From: CAZQVN01 sp964596775
GTDB taxonomy: Bacteria; Eisenbacteria; RBG-16-71-46; JABDJR01; JAWXBZ01
Assembly: GCA_964596775.1 (NCBI GenBank)
Contig: CAZQVN010000013.1
Location: 22,090 to 86,089 of the forward strand
Direction of reading: 5' to 3'
Length of the DNA stretch: 64,000 nucleotides
A model generated the notes under the pieces. It saw only the letters and a program-made list of their open reading frames with translations, ran no database searches and was not told the DNA's origin. The translations under genes were made by a program, and so were the position numbers. Positions 35,830 through 43,150 of the stretch are shown here, piece after piece; position 1 is the stretch's first letter, and the number at the start of each line of letters is the position of its first letter.

Positions 35830-36918
35830 CTAGCGGACCCGTTTGCGGCGGTTCCGCAGAAAGTCCGCGAACACGTATCCGCCGAGTTGGTCCAGGCCCG
35901 CAAAGTAGGCGCGCCCGCGGTTGATCCGGGTGAGGTCCTCGACGAACTGCACGAGCGCCTGATCCCGGGCCACCATGAAGGTGGTGATGGGAATGTTCCG
36001 TCGGCGGCAGAGCGACGCCTCGTCGAGCGTCCGGTTGACGATCTTCGGGTCGAGGCCGAAGGAGTTCTTGTACAGCCGGCCTTCCTCGAACAGCGCGGAG
36101 GGTTTGCCGTCGGTGATCATGAAGATCTGCTTCTGCACGTGCTTCTTCGTCCGGAGAATCTGCTGCGCCGTCTGGAGCGCCGCTTTCGTGTTCGTGTGAA
36201 ACGGACCGACTCCGCAATAGGTGAGATCCTCGATCGACACACGGTGCGCGTCGTCGCCGAACAGGACGACATCGAGACTGTCCTTCGGATAGCGGGTTGT
36301 GATCAGCTCGGCCAGGGCCATGGCCACCCGCTTGGCCGGTGTGATCCGGTCCTCGCCGTAGAGGACCATGCTGTGGCTGATGTCCAGGCAGAGCACCGTG
36401 GCCACGCTCGTCCGGTGTTCCTTTTCATGAACGTGGAAGTCGTCCTCGGTGATCGTGATGTCGTCGAGGCCGTTCCGGAGCGCGGACTGCAGCGTTTCCG
36501 TGTAATTCAGATCCGTGACCTGGTCGCCGAAGATGTACGGTCGAGTCTCCGGGAGATTTTCGCCCCCCTCGCCGGCGTGCGAGGTCCGGTGCTCGCCCCC
36601 GGCTCCTTTCCTCAGTTGCCGGAACACGAGTTCCAGGCTCTCCTGCCGGATGGAACGCTCCCCCTTCTTCGTGAGAACGGTGCTTCCCCCTTCGGTCCGG
36701 ATCACGTTGTCCTTTTCCAGCTGGGCCCGGAACGCCTCGATGTCGAAATCCGGAGGGAGCAGGCCGCGCTCCTGCAGGACCTTGAGCCAGCGGAGCGCCT
36801 CGTCCACGTCGCCGTCCGTCTGGAGCAGCAGGTGATTGAAGAGCTGCTTGAGATTCCGGAACTGGCGTATGCGGGACGCCATTGCCTCGTCCCACTCGGA
36901 ATAGCGGAAACGCGCCAC
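35830..36918 (-). CDS. VWA-domain protein, partner of MoxR-type ATPase
   Basis: A 362-residue cytoplasmic protein. The C-terminal half is a von Willebrand A domain with a complete MIDAS motif DISHS (Asp179, Ser181, Ser183) in LCLDISHSMVLYG and the later MITDGKPSALF. The N-terminal half (1-130) is helical and charged. The GTG start lies 2 nt after the stop of the MoxR gene with a purine-rich AAAGGGG site upstream; the longer open frame overlaps MoxR and is unlikely. MoxR/VWA pairs act like chelatases or chaperones that insert metals or mature complexes; the target here is unknown. Confidence 0.86.
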   Translation of the reverse strand: MARFRYSEWDEAMASRIRQFRNLKQLFNHLLLQTDGDVDEALRWLKVLQERGLLPPDFDIEAFRAQLEKDNVIRTEGGSTVLTKKGERSIRQESLELVFRQLRKGAGGEHRTSHAGEGGENLPETRPYIFGDQVTDLNYTETLQSALRNGLDDITITEDDFHVHEKEHRTSVATVLCLDISHSMVLYGEDRITPAKRVAMALAELITTRYPKDSLDVVLFGDDAHRVSIEDLTYCGVGPFHTNTKAALQTAQQILRTKKHVQKQIFMITDGKPSALFEEGRLYKNSFGLDPKIVNRTLDEASLCRRRNIPITTFMVARDQALVQFVEDLTRINRGRAYFAGLDQLGGYVFADFLRNRRKRVR

Positions 36919-36920
36919 GC

Positions 36921-38399
36921 CTACCCCTTTTCGAGGCTGGAAAACATCGTGGAGAACATGTCGAGGTACGCCACCTGGCCGTCCAGCTCTTCCTTGGCGA
37001 GAATGGCGCTCTGGTGCAGCCCCTCGAGCACGAGTTCCATGGCCGGTCCCAGCTCCGCGGCATCGTCCGACTTCACGAAGCCTGCGGCGATCTCCCTGAG
37101 CCCGGTAACGGAATCCAGCTTCGTGAAGTACTCGGCCGCGGATTCGTCGTCGCCGATCTCGAGTTTCCGGCCGTTGCTGAACCACTGAACAACGGTCCGG
37201 TAGGGGGATGTGGCCACCTCCTCCTTTTCCTTGCTCTTGCCGCGGTGCGCGTTCGGAAAGTGCGATTCGAACACCTCCTTGACGGCGCGACCGATCAGGT
37301 AGCGGGCCACCTTGAGCGGACCTTCCTGTTCCCCTTCGTAGACGAGCTCGATCTTGCCGGTCAGCGCCGGCACGGACGCCTGGAGATCGGATATCCGGGC
37401 GAATGCCGGCGCGTCGCCGGTCCGCACCGCACGACGCTCCACGTTGGAGATGACGTTTTCGAGGGCGGTGATCGCCAGGCGCGCCGAAACGCCCGAATTC
37501 TGGTCCACGTACTCGCTGTCGCGCGCCTGGAACGCGATCTCCTCCACGATCTCGCGGATGTAGTCGGGGATCCGGATGGGCGGGGCGTCCTCGCGGTTCG
37601 TCCAGGCCTCCTGCGACGTGATGGCCATGGCGTCCTCGAGGTCGGCCGGGTAGTGCGTCATGATCTGGCTGTCGATCCGGTCCTTGAGCGGCGTGATGAT
37701 CGTGCCCCGGTTCGTGTAGTCCTCCGGATTCGCCGAGTACACGATGGCGATGTCCAGCGGCAGCCGGACGTCGAAACCGCGGATCTGGATGTCCTTTTCC
37801 TGCATCACGTTCAGGAGGCCGACCTGGATGCGCGGCTGCAGGTCCGGCAACTCGTTGATGGCGAAGATCCCGCGGTTGGCCCGCGGCACCAGGCCGTAGT
37901 GGATGACTTCCTCGTCGGCGAACGACAGTTTCCGCGAGGCGGCCTTGATCGGATCGATGTCGCCGATCAGGTCGGCGATCGTCACGTCCGGCGTGGCCAG
38001 CTTCTCGTGATAGCGGTTGTCGCGGTGGATCCAGGCGATCGGCGTGGCATCGCCCATTTCGGCAACCATCCGCCGCCCCGCCGCGGAAATCGGGTGGGCC
38101 GGGTGATCGTTCGTTTCCGTTCCCGCGATGACCGGGATGTACTCGTCGAGCAGCCGGGTCAGCGACCTGAGGATCCGCGTCTTGGCCTGCCCGCGCAGGC
38201 CGAGCAGGATGAAGTCGTGCTGGGACAGCACGGCGTTGACGAGCTGCGGAATCACGGTGCGATCGTAGCCGATGACGCCGGGGAAAAGCGGCCCATCCTC
38301 CTTGAGGAGCCGCATGAGGTTGTCGCGCATTTCCCGTTTCACGGTGCGGTCCATGTATCCGGCGGCGCGCAATGCGCCGAGAGTCGTGGGGCGATCCAT
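36921..38399 (-). CDS. MoxR/magnesium-chelatase-like AAA+ ATPase
   Basis: A 492-residue AAA+ protein. Walker A is GLRGQAKTR (67-75). The Walker B region reads GIFAINELPDL, with Asn-Glu in place of Asp-Glu. VIYSANPEDYTNRGTIITPL (with AIV before it) contains sensor-1 and an arginine-finger-like region as in ChlI/BchI and MoxR proteins. The C-terminal 150 residues are helical. It precedes the VWA gene by 2 nt, so the two form an operon and presumably a complex. GGAGG lies upstream of the ATG. Confidence 0.88.
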   Translation of the reverse strand: MDRPTTLGALRAAGYMDRTVKREMRDNLMRLLKEDGPLFPGVIGYDRTVIPQLVNAVLSQHDFILLGLRGQAKTRILRSLTRLLDEYIPVIAGTETNDHPAHPISAAGRRMVAEMGDATPIAWIHRDNRYHEKLATPDVTIADLIGDIDPIKAASRKLSFADEEVIHYGLVPRANRGIFAINELPDLQPRIQVGLLNVMQEKDIQIRGFDVRLPLDIAIVYSANPEDYTNRGTIITPLKDRIDSQIMTHYPADLEDAMAITSQEAWTNREDAPPIRIPDYIREIVEEIAFQARDSEYVDQNSGVSARLAITALENVISNVERRAVRTGDAPAFARISDLQASVPALTGKIELVYEGEQEGPLKVARYLIGRAVKEVFESHFPNAHRGKSKEKEEVATSPYRTVVQWFSNGRKLEIGDDESAAEYFTKLDSVTGLREIAAGFVKSDDAAELGPAMELVLEGLHQSAILAKEELDGQVAYLDMFSTMFSSLEKG

Positions 38400-38431
38400 C
38401 TGGGACGGGCCTCCAGTCGTGTTTCGTGAAG

Positions 38432-39016
38432 TCAGCTGTTCGCCCGGGCGAGCGAACCGTCGAGGCCGAGCTCGGTGGCGATCGTCTTCATCGCCTGGAT
38501 GACGAAGTCGACATGTTCGTTGAGATCCACGCCGAAGATTTCGGTTCCATGTTTAATGTCTTCGCGGCTGACCTGGCGGGCGAACGCCTTGTCCTTGAAT
38601 TTTTTCACGACGCTTTTCGCCGTGAGGTCGTCCAGGCTCTTCGAGGGGCGGACGAGCGCCACCGCGGTGATGAAGCCGCACAGTTCGTCGCAGGCGTAGA
38701 GCGCCTTTTCGAGAGTCGTTTCGGGCTCGAGGCCCAGGTTGTTGGCCGGGTTGTGCGTGTGGATGGCCCGGATGACCTCGGGCGGGTAGCCGCGTCCGGC
38801 GAGGATCTCCCCGCCCTTGACCGTGTGTTCCGCCGCGTCGGGGAACGCCTCCCAGTCGAAGTCGTGCAGGAGTCCCACGGTGGCCCAGAGCGCTTCGTCC
38901 TCGCCGAGTCTGCGGGCATAGGCCGTCATGGCGGCTTCCACCGCCAGCATGTGGTTTCGGAGCCCTTCGTTCTTCACGTACTCGTGAAGAAGGGCCACGT
39001 TTCGTTCGCGTGTCAT
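38432..39016 (-). CDS. HD-superfamily hydrolase
   Basis: A 194-residue metal-dependent phosphohydrolase. His22 (NHMLAVE) and the His51-Asp52 pair (LLHDFDWE) are HD-domain ligands, followed by HTVKGGEIL and IRAIHTHN. Similar small HD proteins are widespread and often called HDIG or metal-dependent hydrolases; the substrate is unknown. It is upstream of the MoxR gene (33-nt gap). A TTGCGC-17-TAGACT promoter ends 7 nt before the ATG, with no Shine-Dalgarno sequence. Confidence 0.85.
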   Translation of the reverse strand: MTRERNVALLHEYVKNEGLRNHMLAVEAAMTAYARRLGEDEALWATVGLLHDFDWEAFPDAAEHTVKGGEILAGRGYPPEVIRAIHTHNPANNLGLEPETTLEKALYACDELCGFITAVALVRPSKSLDDLTAKSVVKKFKDKAFARQVSREDIKHGTEIFGVDLNEHVDFVIQAMKTIATELGLDGSLARANS

Positions 39017-39023
39017 GCCTGTA

Positions 39024-39052
39024 AGTCTAGGGGGGTGGGGGGGAGGGCGCAA
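39024..39052 (-). promoter_or_regulatory. Near-leaderless promoter of the HD hydrolase gene
   Basis: On the minus strand TTGCGC (39047-39052) is 17 nt from TAGACT (39024-39029), which ends 7 nt before the ATG. The spacer is a C-rich tract. Confidence 0.65.
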
Positions 39053-39102
39053 GGGTGGCGGGAGGGCGGTGATGATCCGTGAACAACAGCACTTCAAATC
39101 GT

Positions 39103-40275
39103 TCAGGGTCCGGCCGGCTTCTCCCAGAGAGTGTGACCGCTCAGCGCTTCGAGCAGTGTGCCGACCGGCCAGACTTCAATTCCATCCCGAGTCCGGAGTT
39201 CCTCTTCACCGGTGTAGACGAGGATCCTTCGAACGAGGCCTTTGAGTTCATCGATGGCGCGCAGTCCGGTCGTCAAGGATTCCGAGAACCGCTTCGTTGA
39301 TTTCACTTCAATGGCCAGAAATTCATTGCCGCGTTTCAACAGGAAATCAACTTCAAGTTGCCGTGCCTGGCTTGGGGCCCAGTAGAAGATTTCGTCGAAG
39401 AGATTTCCTTCCTCGGCGTACGCGCGCAGCAGTCCCAGAATCCACCCTTCGAAAAGGGCTCCACGCTCCTCTTCGCCGACCGGCCCCGTGTTCCCCTTCA
39501 CCGCGCGGATCAGGCCGGGGTCCGCCCAGTAGAGTTTCGGGAGTTTTCGCTCGCGAACACGCAGGCGGCTCTCAAAACCCGGCAGTCGAAAGGTCAGGAG
39601 GGTGTCTTCGAGGATCTGGAGATACCCGTTGACGGTCGTCCTGGCCGTACCGGAGTCCCTGGCCATTCCCGCAACGTTGATGGCCTGACCATGAAATAGA
39701 CCGGCCACGGGAAGAAACCGGTGGAACGCCGGCAGATTGCGGACGATCGCCTCCGCCTTCACTTCTTCCTTCAGATAGAGCTGTACATAAGTCCTGAGTG
39801 TCGCCGCGGGATCCTCGGAGTTCCAGATCAACGGAATGCTGCCTTCCCTGAGGACCCTGCCCAGATCGAAGTCCGCCCCGAGTTCCTCCGGAACAAGCGG
39901 AAACATGTTCTTCCAGAGAGCACGGCCGGCCAGGAGATTCGTGCCGCCCGTACGCAGCTTTCGGGCGCTGGAACCGAGAAGGATGAATCGAAAATGATGT
40001 TCCTCGATGAAACGATGGACCTCGTTCAGGAGTCCGGGGATTCTCTGAATCTCATCGACGATCACGGTGCCGCGGGACTTCTCCGTGCGTAACCGGTTGG
40101 CAAAGAGTGAAGGATCGCCGAGATAGGATTGGTAGAGAGTTTCGTCCAGCAGATCGATCCGGGTCGCCTCGGGAAATTGTTCCCGAACCCAGGTGCTCTT
40201 GCCGACCCCGCGGAGACCGAAAAGAAAGAAGCTTCCGGCCGGTGCTCTTGCGATACGACTGTAGTGACTGTGCAT
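39103..40275 (-). CDS. AAA+ ATPase with DUF4143 domain
   Basis: A 390-residue protein of the AAA_14/DUF4143 family. Walker A is GLRGVGKS (20-27), Walker B is VIVDEIQRIPG (Asp74, Glu75), and GSSARKLRTGGTNLLAGRA is a sensor region typical of the family. The C-terminal DUF4143 part includes the nuclease-like pattern EVDFLLKRGNEFLAIEVKS. These proteins are common, often multi-copy and patchily distributed; their function is not established. The gene appears less GC-rich than its neighbours and is preceded by an AT-rich segment, consistent with transfer. A 12-bp inverted repeat begins 2 nt upstream of the ATG and there is no clear Shine-Dalgarno sequence. Confidence 0.9.
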   Translation of the reverse strand: MHSHYSRIARAPAGSFFLFGLRGVGKSTWVREQFPEATRIDLLDETLYQSYLGDPSLFANRLRTEKSRGTVIVDEIQRIPGLLNEVHRFIEEHHFRFILLGSSARKLRTGGTNLLAGRALWKNMFPLVPEELGADFDLGRVLREGSIPLIWNSEDPAATLRTYVQLYLKEEVKAEAIVRNLPAFHRFLPVAGLFHGQAINVAGMARDSGTARTTVNGYLQILEDTLLTFRLPGFESRLRVRERKLPKLYWADPGLIRAVKGNTGPVGEEERGALFEGWILGLLRAYAEEGNLFDEIFYWAPSQARQLEVDFLLKRGNEFLAIEVKSTKRFSESLTTGLRAIDELKGLVRRILVYTGEEELRTRDGIEVWPVGTLLEALSGHTLWEKPAGP

Positions 40276-40277
40276 GG

Positions 40278-40308
40278 CGCCGTCACTTTACCATGAAAAG
40301 TGACGGCG
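40278..40308 (-). promoter_or_regulatory. Perfect inverted repeat abutting the DUF4143 ATPase start codon
   Basis: Arms 40278-40289 (CGCCGTCACTTT) and 40297-40308 (complement), loop of 7. In the transcript the hairpin ends 2 nt before the ATG and would cover the ribosome-binding region. It could be an operator or a translational control hairpin. Confidence 0.6.
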
Positions 40309-40500
40309 TTATATGCAGTAAATGTAACTAATTGTTATCTTTTAAGTTAAAAAAGATCATCCAACTACGGAATCACCCGCCGAATCACGCTTTTCGGGGT
40401 TGACCATGATTCTTCCTGACAAATCATGGAGTCATTTGAAAAGTTGGAGCTGCAGAGCACATGGAGGGGAATCGTCAGCCGCAAAGTCGGTTGACGCCGC
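40309..40500. other. AT-rich intergenic segment with a second hairpin
   Basis: Positions 40309-40370 are markedly AT-rich for this window and probably contain the promoter of the ATPase gene; TATAAC is present on the minus strand but no firm -35 box was seen. An 8-bp hairpin (40404-40411 and 40422-40429, CCATGATT and complement) lies between the ATPase gene and the DUF5989 gene. No gene is supported here. Confidence 0.35.
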
Positions 40501-40689
40501 CTAGAACAGCGTGTAGATGAACGGCGCCAGCGGCGTTCCGCCGAGCATGACCAGCGTGCCGAGCACGAGGATCACCGCCAGCATCGGCAGCATCCACCAC
40601 TTCTTGTTGTTCTTGAGAAAGCCGAAGAACTCCGCGAAGAATCCGTGACGCTTTTCCCGGGCCTGTTTTTCGAAGTTTCCGCCTGCCAT
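40501..40689 (-). CDS. DUF5989 family small membrane protein
   Basis: A 62-residue protein with an N-terminal amphipathic stretch, FLKNNKKWWMLPML, one membrane helix and the C-terminal signature GGTPLAPFIYTLF. This matches the DUF5989 pattern as I know it, a family typically encoded beside carbamoyltransferase and SxtJ genes, as here. GGAGG precedes the ATG by 4-5 nt. Function is unknown; the short Lys-Trp-Trp motif before the helix suggests interaction at the inner membrane surface. Confidence 0.85.
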   Translation of the reverse strand: MAGGNFEKQAREKRHGFFAEFFGFLKNNKKWWMLPMLAVILVLGTLVMLGGTPLAPFIYTLF

Positions 40690-40703
40690 TCACCCTCCGT
40701 TGC

Positions 40704-41147
40704 TCAGTACTGCCGGAAATAGCGCTCCACGTCGTCCGGTTCCTCGTGCTTCACCCAGTGCGTCCTGGCGCTCCGGTCCAGCCGGCGCGTGAGCGGGTCG
40801 CGCCCCGTCAGTTTGAAGAACAGCCCCACCGGAGTGATGACGAGATAGAACAGAACGCCCATCAGGACGTGCGATACCACGAAACCGATCGGGTAGGTGA
40901 TCAGGATGATCCCCACGAAGATGAAGCGGTTCAGTCCCGGCGCAACCAGCGAGAACAGCGCGGCGAGCGCGCCGACCCCCCACATGGCAAACGCCACGGT
41001 CCGCGAGGCGTCACCGAGATGGAAGAACAGGAATTCCTTCCGCCAGTATATGAGGCCGCCGAGCAGTCCGAACGCGACCAGGCAGACGAACCCGAACTGG
41101 AACAGCGTTTTCCGATCGGGCTTGAGATTCAGATCCAGCAGCTGCAT
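40704..41147 (-). CDS. SxtJ-family membrane protein
   Basis: A 147-residue protein with three or four membrane helices (about 17-35, 49-68, 72-108) and a conserved tail GRDPLTRRLDRSARTHW. The tail and the gene neighbourhood identify it as SxtJ-like, named from the saxitoxin cluster where it adjoins a carbamoyltransferase. It lies 4 nt after the carbamoyltransferase gene and 14 nt before DUF5989. Its biochemical role is not known; a membrane partner for a carbamoylation enzyme is a reasonable inference. Confidence 0.82.
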   Translation of the reverse strand: MQLLDLNLKPDRKTLFQFGFVCLVAFGLLGGLIYWRKEFLFFHLGDASRTVAFAMWGVGALAALFSLVAPGLNRFIFVGIILITYPIGFVVSHVLMGVLFYLVITPVGLFFKLTGRDPLTRRLDRSARTHWVKHEEPDDVERYFRQY

Positions 41148-41151
41148 CGCG

Positions 41152-42981
41152 TCAGTCCAGCTTGAATTGGGCCAGGTATTCGTCGACGGCCTCCGGCTCG
41201 ACCGCCGGCTGCTCCGTCTTCAGCAGAATGAAGTTTTCGAGAACCAGCGCGTCCATGTTCGTGGCCATGAAACAGCGGTAGGCGTCCTCGGGGGTGCAGA
41301 CGATCGGCTCCCCGCGCACGTTGAAACTCGTGTTGATGATCACCGGGCAGCCCGTTTTTTCCGCGAAGCGCCTGACCACATGGTAGAACCGTCCGTGGCG
41401 TTCCGGGTCCACGGTCTGGATCCGCGCGGAATAGTCCACGTGGGTGATCGCCGGGACGGTCGAGCGGATCTGCTTGAGCTTGTCCAGTCCCACCGGGTTG
41501 TCGCCGTTCAGCGGCAGGCGATGTTCGTTCCGGACCGGGGCCACGAGCAGCATGTACGGGCTGTCCTCGTTCGGGCGCGTTTCGAACCAGTCGGAAACCT
41601 TTTCGCGAAGCACGATCGGCGCGAACGGCCGGAACGACTCGCGGAACTTGATCTTGAGGTTCATGACCGACTGCATCTCGCGGGAGCGGGCATCGCCGAT
41701 GATCGAGCGGCTGCCGAGCGCTCGCGGTCCGAATTCCATCCGGCCGGCCAGGTGCCCGACGACGTTGCCGGAGGCGATCAGCTCGCTGACCGCTTCCACG
41801 ACCTCGGCGTCCCCCTCGATCTTCCGGTAGGGGGCGCGCACCGACTTGAGGAACGCCTCGATGCGGTCGGCGCCGTACTCCGGTCCGAGCAGGGACCCCC
41901 GCTGCGAGTCGATGCTTCCCGGCGTCCGGGCATTGCCGAGCAGCTGGTGCCACACGAACAGCGCAGCGCCGAGCGCGCCGCCGGCGTCCCCGGCCGCCGG
42001 CTGGATCCACACGTTTTCGAATGGCCCCTCACGGAGCACCCGGCCGTTGCCCACGCAGTTGAGCGCCACGCCGCCGGCCATCACCAGGTTTTTCGAACCG
42101 GTGAGCCTGTGGGCATGATGCGCCGACTTGAGCATGATCTCCTCGGTGACGACCTGTATCGACGCGGCGATGTCCATTTCACGCTGGGTCAGCGGCCCTT
42201 CGGACTCCCGCGGCGGGCCGCCGAACAGCTTCGAGAACTTTTCCGAGGTCATGACGTCGCGGTGGTGGAACGCGAAGTAGTCCATGTCCATCCGGAACGA
42301 GCCGTCCTCCTTGAGGTCGATCAGTTTCTCGCGGATGAGATCGGCGTAGACGGGCGTTCCGTAGGGGGCGAGGCCCATCAGCTTGTACTCGCCGGAATTG
42401 ACGCGGAACCCGGTGAAGTAGGTGAACGCGGAGTAGAGAAGACCGAGCGAGTGGGGAAAGCGGTGCTCGTAGAGCAGCTTGATCCGGTTGCCTTTGCCCT
42501 CGCCGATGGAGGCGGTGGCCCACTCGCCCACGCCGTCCAGCGTGAGGATCGCCGCCTCCTCGAACGGGGAGGGGAAGAAAGCGCTGGCCGCGTGCGATTC
42601 GTGGTGTTCCGTGAAGATGTAGCGCCCCTTGTAGCCGCCGCCGAGCCCCTTGTCCATTTCGCGCGGCATGTGCAGCTTCTGCTTCAGCCAGAGCGGCATC
42701 CCCATGAGGAACAGCCGGAAGCCGGCCGGGGCCGATGCGATGTACGTTTCGAACAGGCGCTCGAACTTGAGCAGGGGCTTGTCGTAGAAGACCACGTGAT
42801 CGAGGTCGGCGGCCGTGATCCCGGCCTCGTCGAGACAGTACTGGACCGCGTGAACCGGAAAGCGGTAATCGTGCTTGATCCGGGTGAACCGCTCTTCCTG
42901 GGCGGCGGCAGTGATGACGCCGTCCTGCACGAGGCAGGCGGCACTGTCATGATAGAAGGCCGACAGGCCCAGGATGTTCAT
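41152..42981 (-). CDS. Carbamoyltransferase (NodU/TobZ/SxtI family)
   Basis: A 609-residue enzyme that forms carbamoyl-adenylate from carbamoyl phosphate and ATP and transfers the carbamoyl group to a hydroxyl, typically on a sugar. The N-terminal Kae1-like domain starts MNILGLSAFYHDSAACLV, with metal-ligand histidines in TEHHESHAASAF and the nucleotide-binding LTLDGVGEWATASIG. The C-terminal YrdC-like domain includes GRMEFGPRALGSRSI and INTSFNVRGEPIVCTPEDA. Length is normal. The cluster with SxtJ, DUF5989 and an SGNH hydrolase recurs in many bacteria and suggests modification of an exported glycan. Confidence 0.95.
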   Translation of the reverse strand: MNILGLSAFYHDSAACLVQDGVITAAAQEERFTRIKHDYRFPVHAVQYCLDEAGITAADLDHVVFYDKPLLKFERLFETYIASAPAGFRLFLMGMPLWLKQKLHMPREMDKGLGGGYKGRYIFTEHHESHAASAFFPSPFEEAAILTLDGVGEWATASIGEGKGNRIKLLYEHRFPHSLGLLYSAFTYFTGFRVNSGEYKLMGLAPYGTPVYADLIREKLIDLKEDGSFRMDMDYFAFHHRDVMTSEKFSKLFGGPPRESEGPLTQREMDIAASIQVVTEEIMLKSAHHAHRLTGSKNLVMAGGVALNCVGNGRVLREGPFENVWIQPAAGDAGGALGAALFVWHQLLGNARTPGSIDSQRGSLLGPEYGADRIEAFLKSVRAPYRKIEGDAEVVEAVSELIASGNVVGHLAGRMEFGPRALGSRSIIGDARSREMQSVMNLKIKFRESFRPFAPIVLREKVSDWFETRPNEDSPYMLLVAPVRNEHRLPLNGDNPVGLDKLKQIRSTVPAITHVDYSARIQTVDPERHGRFYHVVRRFAEKTGCPVIINTSFNVRGEPIVCTPEDAYRCFMATNMDALVLENFILLKTEQPAVEPEAVDEYLAQFKLD

Positions 42982-43078
42982 GCTGACTCCGGAGTGTGCA
43001 CCGCGCGCCGTCCGGGCGCCCGGTGCGGATCCATCGAAAAACGGGAATCGAGGACCGCATGCCTCGAAACGGCTGCCT

Positions 43079-43101
43079 ATTGTACCACCCCCGGGGGCGG
43101 T
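43079..43101 (-). promoter_or_regulatory. Palindrome and -10 box upstream of the carbamoyltransferase gene
   Basis: ACCaCCCCCGGGGGcGGT (43084-43101) is a near-perfect 18-bp palindrome. On the minus strand it leads directly into TGG-TACAAT (43079-43084), an extended -10 box, so the palindrome occupies the -35/spacer region and could be an operator. The leader to the ATG at 42981 is about 95 nt. Confidence 0.45.
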
Positions 43102-43150
43102 CCTCTTTCAGGATGTTGATCCGTCGAAGGAATGTATCGGCGCCGGACGC

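Noticed and set aside
40897..43119. 740-codon plus-strand frame opposite the carbamoyltransferase gene
   Set aside because: It mirrors the carbamoyltransferase and SxtJ genes and shows no conserved domain.
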